60,000 nucleotides of DNA from Strigamia acuminata (GCA_949358305.1 OX442316.1:12278001-12338000), one strand, 5' to 3'; counted from the stretch's first letter, positions 34,028 to 45,700 are shown. Numbers and translations: made by a program. Notes: generated by a model from the sequence alone, not told the origin.

Positions 34028-36865
34028 ATGCCTACCCCAGACGCACTATTAATTCATAATAACCAAAAATTAAATGATTTAGATGATGGCACGCCGAAAA
34101 AAGGTCGATTCACATCGCACCAATGGAAATTGTTTATTGTGTTAATTTTTTTAAACATCTGTTCATCCATGTGTTACTCAATCCAGGCTCCATTTTATCC
34201 GAAAGAGGTAAATAAATACAATATTAAACGATTGAAATAAATTAAAATTATTTTTTTTTATAACAGGCCGAGGATAAAGGTTTTAGTTCATCGATTTATG
34301 GCATGGTTTTTGGTATTTTTGAATTTGTGGATTTTGTTCTCTGTCCAATCTACGGCAAATATGTAACTACAATAAAAAGAAATATCGTCATCAATTAAAA
34401 TCAATAACAATTTACTTTTTTTTTACTAAAAAAATTACAGATTCGCCAAATAGGACCAAAATTCATGCTAAACGCTGGTACTTATGTAATGGCAACCTGC
34501 TGCATTCTATTTGGGTAATAATATTTGAGCATTCATAAGTTTGTTGAATTTTTAGTTGACTACTTGATGATGATTTACAGATTTCTAGACCATACAACCA
34601 AAACACCATTCATAATTTTGTCCTTCATCGTCAGAATAGTCGAAGCGATGGGTCAAGCGGGTTTTATAACAGCTAGTTTTGTCATAGTTTCTACCGAACT
34701 CTCAGAGAGACTTGCTTTTGCATTCGTTAAGTGTTAAGAAAAAGTCGGCTTTCAAATTATATTTTAATTTTTCAATCAAAATGTATTCCTATTTAGACTG
34801 GAGTAGAAACAGCAGCTGCAGTAGGAATTATTCTGGGCCCAAGCATTGGTGGAATACTGTTTGAAGTAATCATGATTTGCATTTACGGTAATAGCTCAAA
34901 CTCAAATATATTCATCAAATATTTTTCTTTAATAGTTTGGGGGATTTTTACTGCCTTTTGCGTTAAATGGAGGAGCATTATTCATCGCTTCTACATTAAC
35001 AATATATCTACTTCCCGAAATATGTAATGTAATCAGGAATTAAACGTAATAATTAAATGCAATTTTAACTGTATTGCAGCGGATGCAAAACCAAAATCTC
35101 TTAGCATTTTAAAATTGCTTCGAATTCCATCTATCGCAGTTTGTTACTATGCAGTCTTTGCAGCAGCTTTCAGTTTTGGCTTCATAGCCGTATTATTCGA
35201 ACGATTTTTAAGAACAGAGGCAATTATACCTCGAAAATCTTAAGACGAAAATGTATAAATAATTCGGAACGATTTCTTTTATTGTTAGTTCGGTGTATCC
35301 ACAGTGATTATCGGACTTGTCTTTGTTACACCATCTGCAAGCTATGCACTGACCACTTGTTTTTGGGGAATTTTAGCAGACAAATATGTAATCAATACAC
35401 CGTAAATTATACAGCAATCTTATATCAATAATTAAATATTATATTCAGGTCCATCCTATGATACTCTGTGCTATTGGAGGAGCTATAGTGAGTGTAGCGT
35501 TTCTGCTATTAGGACCAGCGCCATTCTTGCACATTAAAGCGTAATTATATTAAAATTATTCTTGACTTTGAACTTAAATATTCCGCTACTTACACTCTAT
35601 CTAGAAAAATTTGGCTCGTAATAGTTTGTCTCATATTCTATGGGTTTGGAAGTGGTGCTGAATACACTGCAGCTTTTATCAACTCCAATAAGGAAGCAAT
35701 GTGCGTCTTTATTTATCAGTTTTTTTAAATAAAATTTTTTAACACATCATTTTTTTTTAAATAACAAGACGCCATGGATTTCCAGAAAGCATCGAAACAT
35801 ACGGTTTAATATCAGGACTGTGGGCGTCTGGTTTAGCACTCGGGTACAAAAAAATGAAATAAAGTCTAATGCTATGTCCACACTTAAACCACTTTTCTAG
35901 AACTTATCATTTTCTACAAGTCTAAGTTCTACAAATCTGAAATCAATTGTTCACACTTAAGGATAGTTTTGTACAAGTGTCAGATTGTTAGGGGTTTGCA
36001 TTGTTGCTTGTAGCTAATGATCTATTAAAGATAGAAACTTCTACTTTCTTTTAAAAGAAAGAGGGATGCCAGTTTAGTAAACGACATATTTTTTTAAAAT
36101 TTTTTTCCACTTTAAAAGTTGACAATTTTGGGGTCGAAACGAAAGTGCGCGATCTATTTCCACACTATCGAAACAAACAAAACACATTTCCGTTCGTATT
36201 TCACGAACCATTAGGGCTAGAAATACGTTCTTTTTTTTTAAAGAAAGGTCGTTTTATTCTCCATCTTTTAATGTATTGTATTAATTTTTTGATGCATTTG
36301 AAAGTGCTTTATTTTAATGCCGAAAGTTGCCTTAAAAGTTTAATTGGCATCCATTTTATTTTTTGGATTTTCCTAGGATCAGTCACATGACACAATGGGG
36401 GCGTGTTTTTCAGTTGTGACGTTAAGTTTAAAAAAACTTTTCTACAACTTGAGTTGTAGAAAAGTCCGCCATCTTGTTTTGAGTACTAGAAAACCTTTGG
36501 TAGTGTGAACACAGGTTTTCTACAAAAGTGGTTTAAGTGTGAACATAGCATAAATTATACGTAAACTAATTTATAATTTTTAGGGCTTTTATTGGACCAA
36601 CTGCTTCAGGTTTCATTGGAGATGCAATTGGTTTTCAGTGGGGAACCATGATAGTCTGTGGCCAACAAATTCTCGTGGTAAAACAAATAAAAAGTTTTGT
36701 TTTAATTTTTTTTTTAAATTCTTATTTATTTTTAAATTTCAGGTTATACTTGCTCTGATATCTTACCGGTATCAAACATATAATTTGACTGACCATGAAG
36801 AATTAAACTCACTGCTAGAAAAATCTAAACTGCTACCAACCCGTGATTTTTATCAACGCAATTAA
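34028..36865 (+). CDS. SLC18B1-like MFS transporter D, 13 exons, sister of C
   Basis: Exons: 34028-34207, 34267-34362, 34441-34514, 34581-34725, 34797-34865, 34936-35023, 35080-35219, 35289-35387, 35449-35540, 35605-35700, 35769-35843, 36584-36677, 36743-36865; 456 residues, about 12 helices. Every exon but the last has the same length as in transporter C, and introns also align, so the two are recent duplicates. Motif C is GIILGPSIGGILFE; the second-half copy is GPTASGFIGDAIGF. Intron 7 keeps the GC donor (gag|gcaatt). Intron 11 is swollen by a 681-base DNA transposon. The C-terminus (ending RDFYQRN) is likely ancestral, because C is cut at this point by the duplication junction. AATAAA follows at about 36964. 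The retrotransposon lies about 240 bases before the start codon and may affect the promoter. Confidence 0.88.
35870..36550. mobile_element. PIF/Harbinger-like non-autonomous DNA transposon in intron 11 of transporter D
   Basis: Inverted ends of about 31 bases start TGCTATGTCCACACTTAAAC at 35870; the right end, read on the minus strand, differs by about two bases. TAA is duplicated at 35867-35869 and 36551-36553. The matching intron of transporter C reads gtctaaattat, the exact empty site. A 3-base TAA target duplication is typical of PIF/Harbinger elements. The longest internal frame has no transposase features. Confidence 0.88.
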
Positions 36866-37243
36866 ATATAAAACTTTTCCGAATGTCCAAGTGGATTTAA
36901 GTTAAAAATTGATTTTAATTCCATTGCTCATTTGATATTATTACAATGATTACTTAAATTACAAATAAAAAAATTTCCTACAATTTTGTTAGTATTTTTA
37001 CAATTATTTCACTTTATCAAAGAAACTGAAATTCTGCAGATGTTCTCCAGATTCTACAGATGTTCTTAATCGAAAAACATTATGTAATTTCCAAAATCCA
37101 ATTTAAAATAATTGGTAATTTAAGTGTGAATCCTTTAACTGCTCATTAATTGATTCATCACGGCTGAAATCCCAGAATCAAGCCATTCACCAAGCCCTCA
37201 ATACCTGCTTCCATGCTCTCCGAACTATCACTTGTGTTTTCAG
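36866..37243. other. 3' flank of transporter D and 5' flank of transporter E
   Basis: AATAAA at about 36964 should end the transporter D transcript. The acceptor (ttttcag) directly before the transporter E start codon at 37244 implies an upstream untranslated exon somewhere in 37000-37200, not located. No other gene seen. Confidence 0.4.
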
Positions 37244-39799
37244 ATGAAACCAAACGGCGTGAGTTCAGAAGGTTTACTGTTAATTCAAATAGATTCACCC
37301 AATTACCACAAACATACGAGACGTCAATGGATCATTTTTCTGACGTTTTGCTGCATTAACCTGGGCGCAGGAATGTGCTACAGTATTCTAGCTCCGCTCT
37401 ATCCAAGAGAGGTAAACCGTATATTTATTTTTCTTTATTATTCAATGACAACATCACTTTCCAGGCGGAAAAGCGTGGTGTTTCATCAACAATCTATGGA
37501 TTCATTTTCGGTTGTTTTGAACTAGTGGAGTTTATTTTCTGCCCGTTTTTTGGAAAATATGTAAGTTTTGTTAATTTACTGTACGAAAATCTTTGACTTT
37601 TAGCTAAATTTATTCAATTTATTCAATAGATTCGTGTAATTGGAGTCAGATTTATGTTAAATGCTGGCAATTTTACATTGGCCATTTGCACAATATTATT
37701 TGGGTATTTACTAGTATATGCAAAACAAATACATTATTTAAATTGAATGTAATCAAATCGATTAAATTTTTTTTTAAAACTTAGATTTGTAGATAAAATG
37801 CAAGATCGAACAACTTTCATCACATATTCCTTCGTCATCAGAATAATCTCAGCACTTGGACAAACTGGATTTTTAACAGCAAGTTACGCCATCATTGCAG
37901 AGGAATTTTCGGACAAAATAGCATTCTTTTTTGTAATATTTTTATCATGAACAAATTCCTCATTCATTTATTGATTGAACATTTAGTCTATACTTGAAAC
38001 CACATTTGCACTTGGCATGATCCTTGGACCAACGACCGGCGCCTTTTTATTTGAAGTATGCCAATATGCGGAAATTAATTACAGTCGAAATTCTATGTAA
38101 CGAATCGTGATATAACGAATTGTCGATATAACAAATACCTAAAAATGGCTGGTTTGGTTGGTTGGCCGTGTTAAAAAATTTCGATATAGCGAATTCTTGT
38201 TATAACGAATAGATTTTTCGAGTCCCTTGCGATTCGTTATAAAGAGTTTCGACTGTATTCTCTTTAAATTTCACTTTTTTTTTGTTTAGGTAGGAGGATT
38301 TGTATTTCCCTTTCTAGTAGTTGGCTGTGTACTTCTAGTAGCTTCCTTCATAGCCTGTTTCAGTATACCACCAATAAGTACGTCATTATAAATGATTTTT
38401 CCTTTTTATTGATATTTATTCAATTTTTACAGCAATACCTGTCCGTAAATCAAATAGCATATTGAAATTCCTCTCAATTCCCAGTATTACAATCGGATAT
38501 TACGCCTCAGTGGCGACTTCATTTAGTTCAGCTTTTATTTTTACATTACTAGAACCTCACCTAAGACAAGTAAGGATATATATAAAAAAAATTAAAAATA
38601 TATATATATACCGTGTATATTTTTTTATTAATTGGAATTTTTTTTCCAGTTTCATTTAAGCGTTGTCATAGTTGGCGTTGTAATGGTTGCAAATGGAATA
38701 AGCTATTCACTAGCATCGCTAGTGTGGGGATATGCTTGTGCTAAACATGTAAAATAATAACAACTTGCAACTATTATTATTTATCAACAATTTTCTCATT
38801 GATTAATCTTCATTTCAGTATCATCCAAAGATATTATGTGGATTTAGTGCTATTCTCGTAACGTTTTCTTTCATTTTAATCGGCCCAGCACCTTTTATAC
38901 CAATAGACCCGTATGTTACACCTCCACTCACTCGAAAAAATAATTACAAATAATAAAAATAAAATGTATCCATAAAGATTGCTGTGGCTGACAATCGTTG
39001 CTTTAGTCATACAAGGAATTGGGGCATCTGGTGAATATATAGTGGAGTTCATCGGTTCAATAAAAGAAGCGGCGTAAGGTTTTTTACGTTTATTTTTACC
39101 CCTCCCTTATAAAAAAAACGTAAAAAACAACACATAAAACAACAAATAAAATTGTAAAATAAAATTTGATAAAATGTAAAAAAACAAATTTTAGAGCAAA
39201 TAATTACCCTGAAGATATTGAAACATATGCAATGGTATCAGGACTATGGCTCTCGGGATTCGCATTAGGGTAATACTAGCTGCATTCAAAAACTCTAAAA
39301 CGTATGCAAAACTCGTTTCGTTGTTGAATAACATTCCCATGTTATTCAATGGGAATGACGTCACGTACAAACACGAAACGAGTTTTGCATACGTTTTAGA
39401 GTTTTTGAATGCAGCTACTGTTTTAATTTTTAAAAAGTCCATAAATTCACTATATTTTCTTTTCTTTTATAAAATAGAAGTTTCCTAGGTCCAGCTGTTT
39501 CAGGAGTATTAAATGATCTCATCGGATTCAGAAGCGCCAGTATGGTTGTAGTTGTTATGCATATCATTTTGGTATGTGACAATTCACTCGTTAATATTTC
39601 TAATCTGAAAATTTCCATTTATTTATTATTAAAGGCCATCCTTTGCTTTGGATATTACTGGAATATGAAGCGAAAATTAAGGAGGCCCGATTTGGAACAG
39701 AACGATAAACTAATAAAAATGTCCTTGATGAATGGCACAACTATCACTAAACTATCAGAACTAAACGAATTGATTGAATTAACAAAAATCAATAAATAA
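37244..39799 (+). CDS. SLC18B1-like MFS transporter E, 13 exons
   Basis: Exons: 37244-37411, 37465-37560, 37630-37703, 37785-37932, 37987-38055, 38290-38377, 38433-38569, 38650-38748, 38819-38910, 38978-39073, 39195-39269, 39478-39571, 39635-39799; 466 residues, about 12 helices. TM1 contains GAGMCYSILAPLYPRE, the closest in the cluster to the MCYSILGPFFPKE of human SLC18B1. Motif C is GMILGPTTGAFLFE; the second-half copy is GPAVSGVLNDLIGF. The ATG lies directly after an acceptor, so the leader is spliced. Introns 5 and 11 each carry a small DNA transposon. The C-tail is Asn/Leu/Thr-rich. AATAAA at 39875-39880 ends the transcript. It is more diverged from C and D than they are from each other. 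Substrate unknown. Confidence 0.87.
38082..38255. mobile_element. Tc1/mariner-pogo-like MITE in intron 5 of transporter E
   Basis: A 174-base element with inverted ends CAGTCGAAA / TTTCGACTG, flanked by TA on both sides (38080-38081, 38256-38257). Repeated TATAACGAAT words lie inside each end. These ends resemble those of pogo/Tigger elements. No coding capacity. Confidence 0.85.
39279..39415. mobile_element. palindromic foldback MITE in intron 11 of transporter E
   Basis: The two arms (from 39279 and ending at 39415), about 43 bases each, start GCTGCATTCAAAAACTCTAA and are exact inverted copies by eye. A further inner pair (gaataacattccca / tgttattcaatgggaat) extends the hairpin. TA flanks both sides. 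The transcribed intron would form a long hairpin. Frames on both strands here are mirror images caused by the palindrome. Confidence 0.88.
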
Positions 39800-40162
39800 G
39801 CCTAAACTTAAAAAAAAAATAGATTTAGTAAATGCTGAAAATGTTAAAAGTTCAACATCCTAATAATATATGTAAATAAACAAGGTTACTTATCTAAAAA
39901 AGAAAGGTGTGAAATATTTGTATTGACATTCAATGACATCAATCACAAATTTTAATTATAACTGACTCAAGTACCGGCACTCTTCAAACAATCGACGGAT
40001 GTTAAATGAGTCTTAATTATCTACCGTAGTTATTTTTACTCTCAGGGAAATCCGTAAGAAGTATTAATACATTATTCATTTCCTTCACGTATTTGAAAAA
40101 TAAATTGTTCAGTAAAGCTGGATTTATTTTATACTGCCCACACAGTTTCAGTGTCCAAAAGA
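39800..40162. other. 3' flank of transporter E and 5' flank of the GPCR gene
   Basis: Holds the transporter E polyadenylation signal (39875-39880). A possible donor (aatcc|gtaaga) is near 40052 and an acceptor (gtttcag) ends at 40150, so an untranslated exon of the GPCR gene may end at about 40051. No coding exon was recognised. Confidence 0.4.
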
Positions 40163-41352
40163 ATGAATTGCTTAAATGGAACTCTTCGCTCTCAAGATTT
40201 CACCATCAATTCCAACGGCTCACTTTCAACAAATTCTGGAAAACGGTTCAATTCGAGTGAATACGAGTACAACATCAATTCAAAAGAAGCAAATCTTTGT
40301 TACCCATACAGCGAAGCCTTTCTAAAATGTGCCAAGTGGAAATTAACACTTAACGAGCTTGAATATGTGAATTCCAGCACGATTTTATATTACAAGCCAG
40401 CTCAATTGGAATACCAACCAGGAAACTATAAAATATCTGATAATATTACGGCGTGGGTATGCATTCCTTCACAAGCAACACCCGAGTTATTTGACATAGA
40501 TTTCTTTTTTGTATTTCTGTGGGTGGTTTCCATAGTGAGTTTATTGGTAACAATTGCGATAGATCTTTCTAAATCAGCTACTGACCGTTACGACCGTCGA
40601 CCTATGATCTGTCACATGATTGCTTTGTGTTCTGCTTACATTAATTGCATTGTGTATCAAATGGCTGCTTGTGAAGATTGCAATAATGTGAGAAAAAAGT
40701 GCATTTTTGACATTTGCGATACTCTATCAACACTTTGGACTTACACATGGCTCAATGTCGTTGGTTATGACATCTGGAAGCGCTTTCATCCTTCTACAAT
40801 GATGACAATCACTGTTACATCAAGTAAGGAGTTTTTTCTTAAGTCTTTGTATGGCTGGGGTGTGCCTTTGATTTTTCAGCTGTGTGCTGCTGTCATCAGA
40901 GAAATTAATTACAATAAACTTGGAGGAATGAAATCTGATATTCAACATTACACATTCGTCGTGGGAGGTTGCACACTGTTACTAAGTGCAAATGTGTTGC
41001 TGCTCATTCTAACTTTCATAAATCTGCGAGAGGGATTGCGAGATCAGCCTATGATTACTACCATCCACAAAACAAAATTAGAGTAGTAAGTAAATTTAAA
41101 TCGAATAGAATTTTTATCCCACTAAAAAATTGAATCTCTACATGTACCTGTGTAAAATATATTAGCTTCCAGATATACTTTAAACTCACGGTTATAATGG
41201 GATTGGTGTCTGTAATGTCTCTAATCATCGAATATACAGGCAACCAAATGCTGAAGATATTTTTCCGTTTTTTACTAGCACTTCAAGGTTTGTTTCTATT
41301 TCTTTCCCTTGGATTCAAACCACTGCTAGACAAATGCAAGGCTACACATTAA
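40163..41352 (+). CDS. methuselah-like GPCR (family B), short ectodomain
   Basis: Two exons, 40163-41085 and 41166-41352, joined through TA|C; 369 residues. A first part of about 115 residues has several N-x-S/T sites and cysteines (NLCYPYSEAFLKC, WVCIPS), like the end of a methuselah ectodomain. Seven hydrophobic helices follow: TM1 FFFVFLWVVSIVSLLVTIAI, TM2 ICHMIALCSAYINCIVYQMA, TM3 with TWLNVVGYDIWKRF (matching the WLNV..FDIW block of Mth proteins), TM4 GWGVPLIFQLCAAV, TM5 TLLLSANVLLLILTFI, TM6 LTVIMGLVSVMSLIIEY, and TM7 with LLALQGLFLFL. The family acts in arthropod stress and lifespan signalling; the ligand here is unknown. No signal peptide is visible and the ectodomain is shorter than the usual ~200 residues, so an upstream coding exon may be missing. 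The stretch after it is satellite. Confidence 0.85.
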
Positions 41353-41863
41353 TCCCACAAGGTATTTAATTTTTTAATTAGGGTAATTAAATTAATTAAG
41401 TAAATTAATTCTGTAGGACCATCAATGTGAGGTGTTCTATTCGATATCTAATTGGTTTTAGAGAAGCTATCATAGAAAAATTGCTACCGATAACGTAAAT
41501 TATGACTTAATTATGAAACCTCTTCATGAGTGATTATGGGCAAAAATGAAGAGAATTCCGTTCTACAGGATTTAAGTAAGTTTGTGTAGTACAATTAATT
41601 AAGTCGTTTATTTTATTTTAGACAATAAGTTGGTATATTGATAAATGTCTCGTTCACAGATTAGGGGTCTAGAATCTGTGATGCTCTTTCTAAGTTTTGT
41701 ATTCGCCTTACCTCACGTCTTATTTCGTATTTAGTCCACTCGTCGTCCATGGCCAACTTGACTTGTTTGTAATTACGGGTTGTTAGCTGCAGTAACATCT
41801 AAATTAATGCATAAAAATTATTTATTTTTTACCCAAAATAATGTTTATTTATGGTGCAAAGTA

Positions 41864-41988
41864 CTCTGTGTGATCCGGACACAAAACGGGCCTCAGAAAA
41901 TTGTCCGACCGTGAGATGTCCAGTCAGACGAAACGGGTGAACACTCTCACTAGTCCGGATAAATGTCTTATGTCCGGATCAAAGAGAG
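41864..41988. mobile_element. Tc1/mariner-like MITE with TA target duplication
   Basis: Inverted ends CTCTGTGTGATCCGGACA and, on the other strand, CTCTCTTTGATCCGGACA (two mismatches), each flanked by TA. The gtccggat word recurs inside. 125 bases, no coding capacity. Confidence 0.75.
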
Positions 41989-42344
41989 TATTAATAGAAC
42001 AAATACGCTGAGCCATCTCGTTATTTCCACAAACTCGTAAAATCTATCAACATACCAGTAAATAATTTCAATCATTTCGTTTTGAACATCGCAACAGACA
42101 CATCGCATGGAGAGTCTAAAGAAGCGCCATACTCATAACTTCAATTTGTAAACTTGACTGTCAGCAGATGGCGCTAGCAGAATGCCAGGTCTTATGACTC
42201 GTTATGTCCAATCAAAACGCTGCACATACTGCCGATTGTTGAGAAAATATTTAGTTTGATTTCTAAAAAAAAATGGCATAAATATTTAATGAATTTGACG
42301 TATATTTCTTATCTTATTTCTTGCCAAAAAGAACAACTTTCTTC

Positions 42345-42464
42345 CCGTCTGTTTGATGCCAATTATTTGCTTGACCTTCCAATGGAGTTTAGCAATATTA
42401 ATCACGGTCCGTGTCCGTCTGTTTGATGCCAATGGAGTTTAACAATGTTAATCACGGTCCGTGG
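42345..42464. repeat. imperfect direct repeat, two units of about 50-68 bases
   Basis: The segment from ccgtctgtttgatgccaa to atcacggtccgtg occurs twice (from 42345 and from about 42414). The first unit has some 19 extra bases after gatgccaa. Local tandem duplication. Confidence 0.8.
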
Positions 42465-42735
42465 TTAAATCTTTAGACTACGCCCTTCCATCTCAAAGTA
42501 AAGAATTACAACATTTTTCTCATCAAAATGCCATTTCGGCATAATGCTTATATTGCTGGACCTTAATAAATATATGCTCATTCTGTTCGTCTCAGCGAGC
42601 TGATTCCGAATATGTATGGTAGAAGGGCCAAAAGTGTGCGGAAATGCCTGAAAAACGAGTTTAAAAGTTAGGACTTAGGTCTGCGTCTAGACTCCAAACT
42701 TCGAATTGAAATTGTGCAACAACCACGCACTCCTC

Positions 42736-45700
42736 CTTAACCCACTCAACAAGTTTCAGGACCTCGCACCTTCAGATAATTGAGTTACACACTCCCAAAC
42801 ATTTCAAATTTTTCCGAAATCGCACCCGACTTCAAACACCCATAAAAAGAAAACCATACACAGGAAACCTCCCAAACTTTTTTTGGCACTTCCTTGACTC
42901 ATCCCTAAGACACTCACCAAGTTTCAGCACCTCGCACCTTCAGATAATTGAGTTACACACTCCCAAACATTTCAAATTTTTCCGAAATCGCACCCGACTT
43001 CAAACACCCATAAAAAGAAAACCATACACAGGAAACCTCCCAAACTTTTTTTGGCACTTCCTTGACTCACCCCTAAGACACTCACCAAGTTTCAGCACCT
43101 CGCACCTTCAGATACTCGAGTAACACGATCCCTAAAACTGTAACCTTTTTCGAATATTTCAAATTTTTCCGAAATCGCACCCTACTTCAAACACCGATAA
43201 AAAGAAAACTATACACAGGAAACCTCCCAAACTTTTTTTGGCACTTCCTTGACTCATCCCTAAGACACTCACCAAGTTTCAGCACCTCGCACCTTCAGAT
43301 ACTCGAGTAACACGATCCCTAAAACTGTAACCTTTTTCGAATATTTCAAATTTTTCCGAAATCGCACCCTACTTCAAACACCGATAAAAAGAAAACTATA
43401 CACAGGAAACCTCCCAAACTTATTTTGGCACTTCCTTGACTCATCCCTAAGACACTCACCAAGTTTCAGCACCTCGCACCTTCAGATAATTGAGTTACAC
43501 ACTCCCAAACATTTCAAATTTTTCCGAAATCGCACCCGACTTCAAACACCCATAAAAAGAAAACCATACACAGGAAACCTCCCAAACTTTTTTTGGCACT
43601 TCCTTGACTCACCCCTAAGACACTCACCAAGTTTCAGCACCTCGCACCTTCAGATACTCGAGTAACACGATCCCTAAAACTGTAACCTTTTTCGAATATT
43701 TCAAATTTTTCCGAAATCGCACCCTACTTCAAACACCGATAAAAAGAAAACTATACACAGGAAACCTCCCAAACTTTTTTTGGCACTTCCTTGACTCATC
43801 CCTAAGACACTCACCAAGTTTCAGCACCTCGCACCTTCAGATACTCGAGTAACACGATCCCAAAGACTGTAACCTTTTTCGAATATTTCAAATTTTTCCG
43901 AAATCGCACCCTACTTCAAACACCGATAAAAAGAAAACTATACACAGGAAACCTCCCAAACTTTTTTTGGCACTTCCTTGACTCATCCCTAAGACACTCA
44001 CCAAGTTTCAGCACCTCGCACCTTCAGATACTCGAGTAACACGATCCCAAAGACTGTAACCTTTTTCGAATATTTCAAATTTTTCCGAAATCGCACCCTA
44101 CTTCAAACACCGATAAAAAGAAAACTATACACAGGAAACCTCCCAAACTTTTTTTGGCACTTCCTTGACTCATCCCTAAGACACTCACCAAGTTTCAGCA
44201 CCTCGCACCTTCAGATACTCGAGTAACACGATCCCTAAAACTGTAACCTTTTTCGAATATTTCAAATTTTTCCGAAATCGCACCCGACTTCAAACACCCA
44301 TAAAAAGAAAACCATACACAGGAAACCTCCCAAACTTTTTTTGGCACTTCCTTGACTCACCCCTAAGACTCTCACCAAGTTTCAGCACCTCGCACCTTCA
44401 GATACTCGAGTAACACGATCCCTAAAACTGTAACCTTTTTCGAATATTTCAAATTTTTCCGAAATCGCACCCTACTTCAAACACCGATAAAAAGAAAACT
44501 ATACACAGGAAACCTCCCAAACTTTTTTTGGCACTTCCTTGACTCATCCCTAAGACACTCACCAAGTTTCAGCACCTCGCACCTTCAGATACTCGAGTAA
44601 CACGATCCCTAAAACTGTAACCTTTTTCGAATATTTCAAATTTTTCCGAAATCGCACCCTACTTCAAACACCGATAAAAAGAAAACTATACACAGGAAAC
44701 CTCCCAAACTTTTTTTGGCACTTCCTTGACTCATCCCTAAGACACTCACCAAGTTTCAGCACCTCGCACCTTCAGATACTCGAGTAACACGATCCCTAAA
44801 ACTGTAACCTTTTTCGAATATTTCAAATTTTTCCGAAATCGCACCCTACTTCAAACACCGATAAAAAGAAAACTATACACAGGAAACCTCCCAAACATTT
44901 TTTGGCACTTCCTTGACTCATCCCTAAGACACTCACCAAGTTTCAGCACCTCGCACCTTCAGATAATTGAGTTACACACTCCCAAACATTTCAAATTTTT
45001 CCGAAATCGCACCCGACTTCAAACACCCATAAAAAGAAAACCATACACAGGAAACCTCCCAAACTTTTTTTGGCACTTCCTTGACTCACCCCTAAGACAC
45101 TCACCAAGTTTCAGCACCTCGCACCTTCAGATACTCGAGTAACACGATCCCTAAAACTGTAACCTTTTTCGAATATTTCAAATTTTTCCGAAATCGCACC
45201 CTACTTCAAACACCGATAAAAAGAAAACTATACACAGGAAACCTCCCAAACTTTTCTTGGCACTTCCTTGACTCATCCCTAAGACACTCACCAAGTTTCA
45301 GCACCTCGCATCTTCAGATAATTGAGGTACACACTCCTAAACATTTCAAATGTTTCCGAAATCGCACCCGACTTCAAACACCCATAAAAAGAAAACCATA
45401 CACAGGAAACCTCCCAAACTTTTTTTGGCACTTCCTTGACTCATCCCTAAGACACTCACCAAGTTTCAGCACCTCGCATCTTCAGATAATTGAGGTACAC
45501 ACTCCTAAACATTTCAAATGTTTCCGAAATCGCACCCGACTTCAAACACCCATAAAAAGAAAACCATACACAGGAAACCTCCCAAACTTTTTTTGGCACT
45601 TCCTTGACTCATCCCTAAGACACTCACCAAGTTTCAGCACCTCGCATCTTCAGATAATTGAGGTACACACTCCTAAACATTTCAAATTTTTCCGAAATCG

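Larger units (their letters stand above)
41353..42735. other. gene-free DNA between the GPCR gene and the satellite
   Basis: Contains a 125-base MITE (41864-41988) and an imperfect direct repeat (42345-42464). The remainder is mixed AT-rich sequence without a recognisable frame. It is the transition from genes to satellite. Confidence 0.5.

Noticed and set aside
36145-36390. 81-residue frame inside the 681-base transposon
   Set aside because: Hydrophobic and AT-driven, with no transposase motifs; the element is non-autonomous.
34028-36865. Transporter D as a retained allele (haplotig error) of transporter C
   Set aside because: Both lie in one contig with a clean breakpoint, different transposon content and many base differences. 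I favour true duplication, though only long reads can exclude an error.
39191-39488. Open frames on both strands with mirrored peptide parts (KTYAKLVS…YVLEFLNAA)
   Set aside because: They arise from the palindromic MITE at 39279-39415; neither strand resembles a gene, and exons of transporter E flank it.
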